This document shows positions 29,753 to 39,714 of a DNA stretch of 64,000 nt, piece after piece (positions within the stretch are counted from its first letter, which is position 1; every line of letters begins with the position of its first letter). The DNA lies in the NCBI RefSeq assembly GCF_000282495.1, contig NZ_AKJE01000047.1:1-64000 (forward strand), written 5' to 3'. Under the pieces are notes generated by a model. It was not told the DNA's origin. It made no database searches and worked only from the letters and a program-made list of their open reading frames with translations. This DNA is from Pseudomonas sp. GM79 (GTDB lineage Bacteria > Pseudomonadota > Gammaproteobacteria > Pseudomonadales > Pseudomonadaceae). Both the position numbers and the translations under genes were made by a program.

Positions 29753-30895
29753 TCAGCGAGCAGCAACCGCAAGGCATTCGACTTCCACCCGAGCATTCGC
29801 CAGCAGTTTTTTAGCCGCGAACGTTGTCCGGGCAGGTAGGCGATCGGCTGGGAAAGTGCGGCGGTAAACCGCATTCATGGCATCGAAGTCTTTGATATCG
29901 GCAAGTATGACCGTGCATTTGGCCACATGAGCGAGGGAGGAGCCTCGACGTTGCAGTTCGGTGCGCAGGTTCTCCATGGCCTGGGTCATTTGCGGGCCAA
30001 TCCCGCCCTTGACCAGTTGGCCATCGGCATCCAGACCGAGCATCCCGGAAAGATAAAGGGTCTCACCGGCCTGTACCGCATCGGAAAATGGCAAGCCTTC
30101 TTCATTCGGAAAGTAACGTGGTGAATCGGGTACTGCTGGCGGCAAGTAGCGCTCGGTAATCGCTTGGTACTGGCCATTTTGCTTGAGACGCTCAAGGGCT
30201 GCATTCAGGTTATCGCGCAAGCGGGTGTCGCTTTTGCGCACGGCCATCGCCACACCATTGCCCAGCATCGGATCGTTGAGGGCAGGACCGGCGAAGTCGA
30301 ACGCCTGTCCTTGAGGTTGGCTTAGCAACGCTTGAGTGATTTCGATGGAGTCTTGCAGGGTGGCATCGATCTCGCCCGCCAGAAGACTGGCAATCAACTG
30401 ATCGTTGAATTGAAAACTGCGCACCGTTACGCCCGCGTCCGCCCAACGCGCCTTGGCGAACGCTTCACGACTGGTGCCCGCCAGCACGCCGATACGCTTG
30501 CCTTTGAGCGATTGCACATCCGGTTGCAACGTCGCGCCTTTGCGCGCTACCAGACGGCTGCTCAGGGGATAAAGATTGTCGGTGAAATCGACCCGCTCGC
30601 GCCGCGCCTGTGTAGCCGTCATCGGCATGATCACGTCGAAGCGGCCGGCTTCAAGGGCATGGAGGTTAGTCGCGTAATCCTGATCGATCCAGACACAGCG
30701 GGATTGGAGCTCAGCACACAGTGCGTTGCCCAACTCGATGTTCAATCCGACTAGCTCACCTTTGTCGTTACGGCTCTCGAACGGTGGAACCAGGGCTTCG
30801 ACCCCGAAGCGGATCTGCGGATCGACCGCAGAGGACACGCAGCCGGTGGTCAGGGCCATCAGAGAGAGCAGGGACAGGGTTTTCAGCAGAGACAT
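29753..30895 (-). CDS. Fusion of a periplasmic solute-binding domain with a RidA domain
   Basis: The 380-residue product has three parts. An N-terminal signal sequence ends near C19 (LTTGC, a weak lipobox). An amino-acid-type binding domain follows at about 25-252 (RFGVEALVPPFESRNDKGELVG ... KQNGQYQAITERY, two blocks). A full RidA/YjgF domain runs from about 262 to 380. RidA hallmarks are visible: R356 in PARTTF and E373 in VEVEC. RidA enzymes hydrolyse reactive enamines and imines and are normally cytoplasmic, so export of this one would be unusual. No transporter gene is adjacent. Confidence 0.85.
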   Translation of the reverse strand: MSLLKTLSLLSLMALTTGCVSSAVDPQIRFGVEALVPPFESRNDKGELVGLNIELGNALCAELQSRCVWIDQDYATNLHALEAGRFDVIMPMTATQARRERVDFTDNLYPLSSRLVARKGATLQPDVQSLKGKRIGVLAGTSREAFAKARWADAGVTVRSFQFNDQLIASLLAGEIDATLQDSIEITQALLSQPQGQAFDFAGPALNDPMLGNGVAMAVRKSDTRLRDNLNAALERLKQNGQYQAITERYLPPAVPDSPRYFPNEEGLPFSDAVQAGETLYLSGMLGLDADGQLVKGGIGPQMTQAMENLRTELQRRGSSLAHVAKCTVILADIKDFDAMNAVYRRTFPADRLPARTTFAAKKLLANARVEVECLAVAAR

Positions 30896-31037
30896 CTGGC
30901 GACCTTCATCAAAAATTCACAGGGCGTGAATTCTTGATGAATGACAACCGTCTTTCCTAGAGGAGTAATCGCGCGTCCTTGTGGGAACTGTCTCATTGGC
31001 GGGAGGAATAGTTACCCGCCAACAAAATACCCGACTA

Positions 31038-31295
31038 TCAGCGTTTACCCATCGAACGACGCGTTCCGGGAGGTGCTGCGCCGGGAGTCTTGGTATGGCC
31101 ATTCTTCGCGCCATTCTTGTACCAAGGCTGGCTGGCATTCTTCGCCGCAGCCAATTCACCTGGCTTGAACGGAAACTTGAACGCTGGAATCGCCGCTTTG
31201 GTTTCGCTGTCTGCGCTGGAGTCGACGCTGTCTGGCAGGTCTGCCTGGTCGTCGCTCAAAGCGTCGGCAACCGGCGGTTGTGTCGGGGAAGTCAT
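31038..31295 (-). CDS. Small conserved Pseudomonas protein with PPGTRRSMGKR tail
   Basis: The 85-residue product has an acidic, disordered N-terminal half and a basic C-terminus ending PGAAPPGTRRSMGKR. The central FKFPFKPGELAAAKNASQPW and this tail resemble a group of uncharacterised Pseudomonas proteins that I recall only as hypothetical. The basic end could bind nucleic acid, which is inference. It has no signal peptide. Confidence 0.7.
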   Translation of the reverse strand: MTSPTQPPVADALSDDQADLPDSVDSSADSETKAAIPAFKFPFKPGELAAAKNASQPWYKNGAKNGHTKTPGAAPPGTRRSMGKR

Positions 31296-31420
31296 GAAAG
31301 CTCCGGGTGATGCTTAAAGAGTCGGGCCCGGTAGGCGAGCCGCGAAAGGCGGCAGTATACCTGTGTCGGGAGCCGCAAGCTGCAGTTGGTCAGTCGGGTT
31401 TTGTGTTGACCGTCCTGCCG

Positions 31421-31446
31421 CTATCGCGAGCAAGCTCGCTCCCACA
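31421..31446. repeat. Single REP element (GTGGGAG type)
   Basis: One reverse copy (CGCGAGCAAGCTCGCTCCCAC) has no partner. It sits about 15 bp past the stop of the DUF6124 gene. Confidence 0.85.
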
Positions 31447-31461
31447 TTGTTTGCGGTGTGT

Positions 31462-31824
31462 CTACGCCGGATCGACGTTATCTAGCGCCCGATTCACTAC
31501 CAACTCCGCCAGCATGATGACCTGCTGGATCGCCAACGCCGTGTGGCGCTGCGGGCCGGTCAGGTTGTTGGCGAAATCGCTGGCCAGGACACTCGCTGAG
31601 GCCAACGATTCACAGGCGTGGGCCAGCAGGCTTTCGGTGCCAGCCCCCGGGACGACCATGAACAGGGTGCTGGGGCGATGGGGCTTTTCGGTGTATTGCG
31701 CCGGGGGATCGAGGTAGTAGTCGAGGGCGCGTTTTATGGCTTCGCGGTCTTTGAGTAATTCTTCGGTGCACAGGGTGTCGGGGTTGGATTTGTTGAACTT
31801 CGAATCAGAATTATCGTTTTCCAT
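31462..31824 (-). CDS. DUF6124 family protein
   Basis: The 120-residue product resembles a Pseudomonas-restricted family. The segment PSTLFMVVPGAGTESLLAHACESLASASVLASDFA and the end QVIMLAELVVNRALDNV are typical, each read as short conserved blocks. The first 30 residues are polar and variable. Function is unknown. A ribosome site (AGGAG-like) precedes the ATG. I name the family from memory. Confidence 0.75.
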   Translation of the reverse strand: MENDNSDSKFNKSNPDTLCTEELLKDREAIKRALDYYLDPPAQYTEKPHRPSTLFMVVPGAGTESLLAHACESLASASVLASDFANNLTGPQRHTALAIQQVIMLAELVVNRALDNVDPA

Positions 31825-32116
31825 TTGTAGCTCCTAATCTCAATTGGAGCCATCACTTGCCATTATGGTCGTGAGGCTTTCGCCTACTTGTTTCGGGGAT
31901 CTCACGCCCGGTCGCTGAATGTGCAGCGACAACCAAAGATTAGAGAGCCCGCGTCCGACGGACAACCTGAAAAATGCGTGGGAAAACTCCATGTTTTGAC
32001 ACATCCATTAAACATTCAAAGTGGAGCGCAGAGCGTCCCTGGCAGCATTCCCACGCGGGAGCGTGAGAACGATCAATCCCACGTCTGACACCGAATTCTC
32101 GTCTGACACGGATTAC
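31825..32116. other. Gap upstream of the DUF6124 gene
   Basis: This AT-rich, non-coding stretch presumably carries the DUF6124 promoter. I see no recognisable operator or RNA. It continues into a block of REP fragments that fills the rest of the 700-bp gap up to the RND genes. Confidence 0.5.
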
Positions 32117-32202
32117 TGTAGGAGCTGTCGAGTGAAACGAGGCTGCGATCTTTTGATCTTAAAAAACAACATCAAAAGATCGCAGCCTTCGGCAGCTCCT
32201 AC
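32117..32202. repeat. REP pair (TGTAGGAGCTG type)
   Basis: Inverted halves at about 32117-32160 and 32170-32202. The left half carries the GTCGAGTGAAACGAGGCTGC variant and the right half the standard GCAGCCTTCGGCAGCTCCTA. Confidence 0.88.
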
Positions 32203-32210
32203 GTGGAGTT

Positions 32211-32320
32211 GTGTACATCCGCGAGGAATTGGTCGGCTGTCAGGCCGCCTTCGCGAGCAAGCCCGCTCCCACAGTTGAATCGTGTACATCTGCGAGAGAT
32301 TGGTCGGCTGTCAGGCCGCT
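32211..32320. repeat. Imperfect 39-bp direct repeat bracketing a REP copy
   Basis: GTGTACATC(C/T)GCGAG...GGTCGGCTGTCAGGCCGC occurs at 32211-32249 and 32282-32320 with few mismatches and a 71-bp period. A single GTGGGAG-type REP copy (32250-32272) lies between them. The second unit runs into a short hairpin (CCGCTCC / GGAGCGG, 32317-32336). Confidence 0.85.
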
Positions 32321-32524
32321 CCTACAATGGAGCGGCGTGCACCGGCCCCTCACCACTCATTAGTTCGCCTGCGCTTTTGATCACGGGGAATCAGCATCAA
32401 TCCAAAGAGGTCCAAACTGACAGCGCCGTCAGTTACCAGTCACTCTCCTGATGGGCGAACAGGTTTATAAAGGAAGGTATAAACCTGACAAAACTCCGAC
32501 CACTCTGCCCGGCGCCCCACTCGC

Positions 32525-33685
32525 ATGCGAATTCATAAAAAAAACGCCCTGTTCGCCGCCCTTCTGATCACCCTGGCAGCCCTGGGCGTGTGGTATGCCG
32601 CCAAACCCGCCACGACCAAACTGGCCCCCTCCACCGCCATCCCCGTGCGAGTGGTCAGCGTCACCGAAAAAGACGTGCCCCGCTACATCAGCGGCATTGG
32701 CTCGGTGCTGTCCTTGCACAGCGTGGTCGTGCGTCCGCAGATCGACGGCATCCTCACCAAACTGCTGGTCAAGGAAGGCCAACTGGTGAACAAAGGTGAC
32801 CTGCTGGCCACCATCGACGACCGCTCGATCCGCGCCAGCCTCGACCAGGCCCGGGCGCAACTGGGCGAAAGTCAGGCGCAACTGCAAGTGGCGCAGGTCA
32901 ACCTCAAACGTTACAAACTGCTGAGCGTCGACGACGGCGTGTCCAAGCAGACCTATGACCAGCAACAAGCCCTGGTCAACCAACTCAAAGCCACCGCCCA
33001 AGGCAATCAGGCATCGATCGACGCCGCTCTGGTGCAGCTTTCTTACACACAGATTCGCTCCCCGGTCACCGGTCGCGTCGGTATTCGCACAGTGGATGAA
33101 GGCAACTTCCTGCGCATGACTGACACCCAAGGCTTGTTCACAGTGACCCAGATCGACCCGATCGCCGTGGAATTTTCCCTGCCGCAACACATGTTGCCGA
33201 CCCTGCAAGGCCTGATCAACGATCCCCAGCACACGCCGGTCAAGGCTTACATCGGTGCCGACACCGACGGCGAAACCGGCAACCTGCTAGGCGAAGGCCG
33301 CCTGACCCTGATCGACAACCAGATCAACGCCAACACCGGGACCATCCGCGCCAAGGCTGAGTTCGCCAACCCCGCACAGAAACTCTGGCCGGGCCTGCTG
33401 GTAACGGTAAAAATTCAGACAGCACTGGATAAAAATGCGCTGGTGGTGCCACCCACCGTCGTACAACGTGGCCTCGATCAACATTTCGTCTACCGGGTCA
33501 ACGGCGACAAGGTCGAAGCCGTTCAGGTGCAGATGGTTTATCAAGGCAGCGGCCAGGACCTCATCAAAGGCGTGAAACCAGGCGATGTGCTGGTCAGCGA
33601 CGGCCAGTCGAGGCTCAAACCTGGCTCAACCGTGCAGGTAGTGACCGACCCGCCGCAAATGGTGCAATCGGAGCCGAAACCATGA
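32525..33685 (+). CDS. RND efflux periplasmic adaptor (MdtA/AcrA family)
   Basis: The 386-residue membrane-fusion protein has an N-terminal signal anchor (about residues 8-25). A lipoyl half-motif (VVRPQIDGILTKLLVKEGQLV) is followed by a coiled-coil hairpin (about 100-165) and a beta-barrel domain (about 200-290). It bridges the inner-membrane pump and an outer-membrane channel. The stop overlaps the pump gene by 4 bp (ATGA). Substrates cannot be told. The closest named relatives I recall are MdtA and MuxA. Confidence 0.9.
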   Translation: MRIHKKNALFAALLITLAALGVWYAAKPATTKLAPSTAIPVRVVSVTEKDVPRYISGIGSVLSLHSVVVRPQIDGILTKLLVKEGQLVNKGDLLATIDDRSIRASLDQARAQLGESQAQLQVAQVNLKRYKLLSVDDGVSKQTYDQQQALVNQLKATAQGNQASIDAALVQLSYTQIRSPVTGRVGIRTVDEGNFLRMTDTQGLFTVTQIDPIAVEFSLPQHMLPTLQGLINDPQHTPVKAYIGADTDGETGNLLGEGRLTLIDNQINANTGTIRAKAEFANPAQKLWPGLLVTVKIQTALDKNALVVPPTVVQRGLDQHFVYRVNGDKVEAVQVQMVYQGSGQDLIKGVKPGDVLVSDGQSRLKPGSTVQVVTDPPQMVQSEPKP

Positions 33686-36600
33686 AGGGACATGGCTCGG
33701 TTTCCGCGTGGTGCATCGATCATCCGGTGGCGACGGTCCTGCTGACCTTTGCCTTGGTGTTGCTGGGGGTAATCGCCTTTCCGCGACTGTCGATTGCGCC
33801 ACTGCCGGAAGCAGAATTCCCGACCATCCAGGTGGCCGCGCAACTGCCTGGCGCCAACCCCGAAACCATGGCCTCGTCGGTGGCCACGCCGCTTGAAGTG
33901 CAATTCAGCGCCATCCCCGGCGTGACCCAGATGACCTCGAGCAGCGCCTTGGGCTCGACCATCCTGACCTTGCAATTCACCCTCGACAAAAGCATCGATA
34001 CCGCCGCGCAGGAAGTCCAGGCCGCGATCAACACCGCCGCCGGCAAACTGCCCAAAGACATGCCGAACCTGCCGAACTGGAGGAAGGTCAACCCGGCCGA
34101 CAGCCCGGTGCTGATCCTCAGCATCAACTCGCCGCAAATGCCCGGCACCGAAGTCAGTGACCTGGTGGAAACCCTGCTCGCCCGTCAGATCAGCCAGATC
34201 GACGGCGTAGGCAATATCAACATCACCGGTCAGCAGCGTCCGGCGATCCGCGTGCAGGCCTCGGCGGACAAACTCGCCGCCATTGGCCTGACCCTGGCGG
34301 ACATTCGCCTGGCGATCCAGCAGACCAGCCTCAACCTGGCCAAGGGTGCCTTGTATGGCGAATCGAGCATTTCGACATTGTCCACCAACGACCAATTGTT
34401 CCACCCCCAGGAATACGGTCAGCTGATTGTTTCCTACAAGGACGGCGCACCGGTTCATCTCAAGGATGTAGCCAAAGTCGTCAACGGTTCGGAAGACGCC
34501 TACATCCAGGCCTGGGCTGACGGTCAGCCGGGGGTGAATCTGGTGATTTTCCGGCAACCGGGGGCCAACATCGTCGAGACCGTCGACCGTATTCAAGCGG
34601 CCCTGCCGACGCTGGAGGCCATGCTGCCGGCCTCGGTGCAAGTCAAAGTGTTGATCGACCGCACCCAGACCATCCGCGCTTCGCTGCATGAAGTGGAAGT
34701 CACTCTGCTGATCGCGATCCTGCTGGTGGTGGCGGTGATGGCGCTGTTCCTGCGGCAGTTGTCGGCGACCCTGATCGTGGCGTCGGTGCTCGGTGTGTCG
34801 TTGATCGCCAGTTTTGCCCTGATGTACATCATGGGCTTCAGCCTGAATAACCTGACGCTGGTGGCGATCGTGGTGTCCGTCGGGTTTGTGGTGGACGATG
34901 CGATTGTGGTGGTGGAAAACATTCACCGTCATCTGGAAGCCGGCGACGGCATGCGCGAGGCGGCCATCAAGGGCGCCGGCGAGATCGGTTTTACCGTGGT
35001 CTCGATCAGTTTCTCGCTGGTGGCGGCGTTCATTCCGCTGCTGTTCATGGGCGGCGTGGTCGGGCGGTTGTTCAAGGAGTTCGCCTTGACCGCCACCTCG
35101 ACCATCATGATTTCTGTGGTGGTGTCCCTGACGCTCGCACCGACGTTGGCCGCGCTATTCATGCGTGCGCCGGAACACAGCCAATCGGGCTTCGGCGAGC
35201 GCTTGCTGGCGCTGTATGAGAAAGGCCTGCGCCGCGCCCTCGCCCATCAGAAATTGATGATCGGTGTGTTCGGCCTGTCCCTCGGCCTGGCGGTCGCCGG
35301 GTACATTTTCATTCCGAAGGGTTTCTTCCCGGTGCAGGACACCGGTTTCGTCCTTGGCACCACCGAAGCAGCCGCTGATATTTCCTACGGCGACATGGTG
35401 AAAAAACACCTGGCAATGGCAGAAATCGTCGCCGCCGACCCCGCTGTCGAGACGTTCTCACACTCGGTCGGCGTTGCGGGCAGCAACCAGACAATCGCCA
35501 ACGGACGGTTCTGGATTTCACTGAAAAAACGCGGCGACCGTGACGTGTCCGCCAGCCAGTTCATCGACCGGATTCGCCCGCAACTGATGAAAGTCCCGGG
35601 CATCGTGCTGTACCTGCGCGCCGGGCAAGACATCAACCTCAGCTCCGGCCCGAGCCGTGCGCAGTACCAATACGTGCTCAAGAGCAACGACGGGGCACTC
35701 CTGAGCACCTGGACCCAGCGCCTGACCGAAAAACTGCGCGGCAACCCGGCGTTTCGCGACATTTCCAATGACCTGCAACTGGGCGGCAGCATCACCCACA
35801 TCAGCATCGACCGCAGTGCAGCGGCGCGTTTCGGCCTGACCGCCAGTGATGTCGACGAAGCGCTGTACGACGCCTTCGGCCAGCGGCAGATCAACGAATT
35901 CCAGACCCAGACCAACCAGTACAACGTGATTCTGGAACTGGACACCAAGCAGCGCGGCAAGGCCGAAAGCCTCAACTATTTCTACCTGCGCTCGCCGCTG
36001 AGCGGGGAAATGGTGCCGCTGTCGGCCCTGGCGAAATTCGATGCACCGACCATCGGCCCGTTGTCCATCGCTCACGACGGGATGTTCCCGGCGGCCAACC
36101 TGTCGTTCAACTTGGCGCCGGGTGTCGCGTTGGGCGATGCGGTGATCATGCTCAATCAGGCCAAGACCGACATTGGCATGCCGGTGGCCATCAGCGGTAA
36201 TTTCCAGGGCGCGGCCCTGGCGTTCCAGAGTTCGCTGGCCAACCAGCCGTGGCTGATTCTGGCGGCGCTGGTGGCGGTGTACATCATTCTTGGCGTGCTC
36301 TACGAGAGCTTCGTGCATCCGCTGACGATCATCTCGACGCTGCCGTCGGCGGGGCTCGGGGCGGTGATCATGCTGTGGATCTGCGGCCAGGATTTTTCGA
36401 TCATGGCGTTGATCGGGCTGGTGTTGCTGATCGGCATCGTCAAGAAGAACGGCATCTTGATGATCGACTTCGCGCTGGACGCCCAACGTAACCGTGGCTT
36501 GCCTCCCGAAGAGGCGATCTATGAGGCGTGTATGACGCGGTTCCGGCCGATCATCATGACCACCCTCGCCGCCTTGCTCGGCGCCCTGCCGCTGATGCTC

Positions 36601-36774
36601 GGCTACGGCACTGGCGCCGAACTGCGCCAGCCATTGGGCATCGCGGTGGTCGGCGGCTTGCTGGTGAGCCAGGCGCTGACGTTGTTCACCACGCCGGTCA
36701 TATACTTGTGGCTCGAGCGGCTATTCCATCGGCCTAAGCCCGCACCGCTGCAGGCGATGGCGACCACAGACTGA
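33682..36774 (+). CDS. RND efflux pump, inner-membrane transporter (MdtB/MuxB-like)
   Basis: The 1030-residue proton-driven transporter has 12 expected membrane segments with large periplasmic loops after segments 1 and 7. Proton-relay residues are visible in VSVGFVVDDAIVVVENIHRH (DD in segment 4). GLVLLIGIVKKNGILMIDFA marks segment 10. It exports drugs, dyes or similar compounds with the adaptor upstream. No outer-membrane factor or regulator is encoded beside it, so it must borrow a TolC/OprM-type channel. Confidence 0.92.
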   Translation: MKGHGSVSAWCIDHPVATVLLTFALVLLGVIAFPRLSIAPLPEAEFPTIQVAAQLPGANPETMASSVATPLEVQFSAIPGVTQMTSSSALGSTILTLQFTLDKSIDTAAQEVQAAINTAAGKLPKDMPNLPNWRKVNPADSPVLILSINSPQMPGTEVSDLVETLLARQISQIDGVGNINITGQQRPAIRVQASADKLAAIGLTLADIRLAIQQTSLNLAKGALYGESSISTLSTNDQLFHPQEYGQLIVSYKDGAPVHLKDVAKVVNGSEDAYIQAWADGQPGVNLVIFRQPGANIVETVDRIQAALPTLEAMLPASVQVKVLIDRTQTIRASLHEVEVTLLIAILLVVAVMALFLRQLSATLIVASVLGVSLIASFALMYIMGFSLNNLTLVAIVVSVGFVVDDAIVVVENIHRHLEAGDGMREAAIKGAGEIGFTVVSISFSLVAAFIPLLFMGGVVGRLFKEFALTATSTIMISVVVSLTLAPTLAALFMRAPEHSQSGFGERLLALYEKGLRRALAHQKLMIGVFGLSLGLAVAGYIFIPKGFFPVQDTGFVLGTTEAAADISYGDMVKKHLAMAEIVAADPAVETFSHSVGVAGSNQTIANGRFWISLKKRGDRDVSASQFIDRIRPQLMKVPGIVLYLRAGQDINLSSGPSRAQYQYVLKSNDGALLSTWTQRLTEKLRGNPAFRDISNDLQLGGSITHISIDRSAAARFGLTASDVDEALYDAFGQRQINEFQTQTNQYNVILELDTKQRGKAESLNYFYLRSPLSGEMVPLSALAKFDAPTIGPLSIAHDGMFPAANLSFNLAPGVALGDAVIMLNQAKTDIGMPVAISGNFQGAALAFQSSLANQPWLILAALVAVYIILGVLYESFVHPLTIISTLPSAGLGAVIMLWICGQDFSIMALIGLVLLIGIVKKNGILMIDFALDAQRNRGLPPEEAIYEACMTRFRPIIMTTLAALLGALPLMLGYGTGAELRQPLGIAVVGGLLVSQALTLFTTPVIYLWLERLFHRPKPAPLQAMATTD

Positions 36775-36814
36775 GGCGGGGTCTCACGCGGTTCAGGGGC
36801 CGCTTCGCAGCCCA

Positions 36815-36838
36815 ACGGGGGCAAGCCCCCTCGCCACA
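36815..36838. repeat. Single REP-like element (GGGGGCAAGCCCCCTCGCC type)
   Basis: One copy of a third palindromic repeat kind (GGGGGCAAGCCCCCTCGCCA) follows the pump gene. Its core is a short self-complementary hairpin. Confidence 0.7.
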
Positions 36839-36907
36839 AAAATACCAAACCACCAACACCGGGTAATTATCGACTGCCCGCTGAATGTCTTCTAAGCTTC
36901 AATTAGC

Positions 36908-36941
36908 AAAAGGCCAGCATGTTTTGCTGGCCTTTTTTTTA
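36908..36941 (+). terminator. Intrinsic terminator after the RND operon
   Basis: The stem AAAGGCCAGCA / TGCTGGCCTTT has a 5-6-base loop and is followed by a T8 run. Confidence 0.9.
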
Positions 36942-37043
36942 TCCGGCATTTATACAGGCGCTCTGAACGCGACCGGTTTCTGGGACTCTGCCCGATTCTT
37001 GTAAAAGAACTTTCATAACGCCTTATTTGCAGAAGTCAGAACC

Positions 37044-38540
37044 ATGAGTGTGAGCAGTGCGAAATCTCAACTTCCGATCCGTTCGACACGATCGGAGCGG
37101 CTTCTGGTTCTCGGCAGTTTGTTGTTGGTGATTGCGATACTCAGCATCGTGACCTTTCTGCTGATCCGTGAACGCGCCAATGCCGAATTGTCCGCTGCTC
37201 GCGCCGCCAACAATATCGTGCAATTGATCGACGCCGACGTGCTGCGCAATGTCGAACTCTATGATGTGTCCCTGCTGGGTTTGATCGCTGCCTCCCAGCG
37301 AGAAGACCTCAAGAGCGTTTCTCCAGCCATTCGTCATCTGGCCTATTTCGACCGCGCCACTGCCGCGCCGTACAAGGGCAACATTTTGTTGCTCGACAAC
37401 AAGGGCGACGTGATCGCCGACTCGGCCTCGGTGGAGCCCAGGCAGGGCAACTATGCCGATCGCGAATACTTCCAGTCTCACGTGAACAACCCGGACCCGG
37501 GCATGTTCATCAGTCCCCCCTTCAGAGCCAGGTCGCCCGAACAGGATTGGCGTATCAGTTTCAGCCGCCGGGTGAACGGCCCCCAGGGTGAGTTCCTGGG
37601 CGTGGCCGAAGCCGCCATGCGGTTGAGTTACTTCGATCAGTTGTTCAACAGTTTGAGCATCGGCCGCGACAGCACGGTCAATCTGATCAGCAAGGACGGG
37701 ACTCTTCTGGCTCAGCAACCACGTCTGGCCGAAGAGCTGATCGGCAAAAACTTCAGTCACCGTCCCAATTTCCAACGCATCGTCAAAGAAGGCAACGGCA
37801 GCTTCACCAGCATGTCCGATCGATACCGTGACAAGCGCTTGTACACCTTCTCCAAGGTCGGGAACTTGCCGTTGATCGTCATCGTTGCGCTGTCCAGTGA
37901 TGAGGTCTTTGCGGCCTGGAAGCGCACTGCTGTGGTGGTCAGCTTCGCGACCATTGCCTTGTGTGTGAGCTTGCTGTGGCTGACCTGGTTGCTCTGCCGG
38001 GAATTGCGTCGGCGTCAAAGTGCCGAGCAGGAACTGGCACAACTGGCCGCTACCGACCCTTTGACCGGTCTGGCCAACCGTCGAAGCCTGGATCAGGCCT
38101 TGCACCATGAATGGTTTCGCGCCCAACGTTCTGGTCTGCCATTGTCGGTGCTGATGATCGATGTCGATCACTTCAAGGCGTTCAACGATCGCCATGGCCA
38201 TCAGGGCGGCGACGATGCCTTGCGCTGGGTGGCCAAAGTGATCGGCACCCATGTTCGACGGCCGGCGGATCTGGTCGCCCGTTACGGTGGCGAGGAGTTT
38301 TCGGTGATCCTGGCTGAAACCGACAGCGCCGGCGCGCAACAGATTGCCGACAACGTCCGCGCAGCGGTGGAGCAGTTGCCGTTGGCGGAGGGTGGTATGT
38401 CGCCGATTACTGTCAGTATCGGTATCAGTACCTGGACGACGGCGTCCGATATCAGCCTGGAGCAATTGCTGTTTTCGGCGGACAAGGCGCTGTATCAGGC
38501 CAAGGAAAGTGGGCGGAATCGGGTGGTTTGCGCGGATTAG
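37044..38540 (+). CDS. Membrane diguanylate cyclase with Cache sensor
   Basis: The 498-residue protein has a first membrane segment at about 20-42, a periplasmic double-Cache-like sensor at about 45-285 and a second membrane segment at about 295-320. A GGDEF domain follows at about 340-495. The active site reads GGEEF at 415-419. An inhibitory-site RxxD (RPAD) lies 5 residues before it, so product feedback is likely. It makes c-di-GMP in response to an outside signal, favouring sessile life. It is a single-gene unit. Confidence 0.92.
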   Translation: MSVSSAKSQLPIRSTRSERLLVLGSLLLVIAILSIVTFLLIRERANAELSAARAANNIVQLIDADVLRNVELYDVSLLGLIAASQREDLKSVSPAIRHLAYFDRATAAPYKGNILLLDNKGDVIADSASVEPRQGNYADREYFQSHVNNPDPGMFISPPFRARSPEQDWRISFSRRVNGPQGEFLGVAEAAMRLSYFDQLFNSLSIGRDSTVNLISKDGTLLAQQPRLAEELIGKNFSHRPNFQRIVKEGNGSFTSMSDRYRDKRLYTFSKVGNLPLIVIVALSSDEVFAAWKRTAVVVSFATIALCVSLLWLTWLLCRELRRRQSAEQELAQLAATDPLTGLANRRSLDQALHHEWFRAQRSGLPLSVLMIDVDHFKAFNDRHGHQGGDDALRWVAKVIGTHVRRPADLVARYGGEEFSVILAETDSAGAQQIADNVRAAVEQLPLAEGGMSPITVSIGISTWTTASDISLEQLLFSADKALYQAKESGRNRVVCAD

Positions 38541-38548
38541 AAGCCAGA

Positions 38549-38636
38549 ATCAAAAGATCGCAGCCTTCGGCAGCTCCTACAGGGAAACGCATTCCAAATG
38601 CAGGAGCTGCCGAAGGCTGCGATCTTTTGATCTTGG
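38549..38636. repeat. REP pair (TGTAGGAGCTGCC type), outward layout
   Basis: Halves at about 38549-38580 and 38596-38636 have their AGGAGCTGCC ends facing each other. It lies between the convergent cyclase and lpxC genes. Confidence 0.88.
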
Positions 38637-38640
38637 CATA

Positions 38641-38672
38641 AAAAAAGGCCACCCGAAGGTAGCCTTTAAAAA
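38641..38672 (-). terminator. Intrinsic terminator of lpxC / the dcw cluster
   Basis: On the minus strand a stem (AAAGGCTACC / GGTGGCCTTT, one mismatch region) with a TTCG tetraloop is followed by T7. It lies 20 bp after the lpxC stop. Confidence 0.9.
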
Positions 38673-38690
38673 ACTAGAGAGGTTTTTTGC

Positions 38691-39638
<948 letters not shown>

Positions 39639-39714
39639 TCAACAAAGGCTGGCGATGATAGCAGACCAGACCTTTGCTGAACACCAATCACCCTAATACC
39701 CCTGATACATTTCA

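Noticed and set aside
32101..32340. Possible CRISPR-like repeat block
   Set aside because: The repeats are REP palindromes and one duplicated segment, with no regular spacer pattern and no cas genes.
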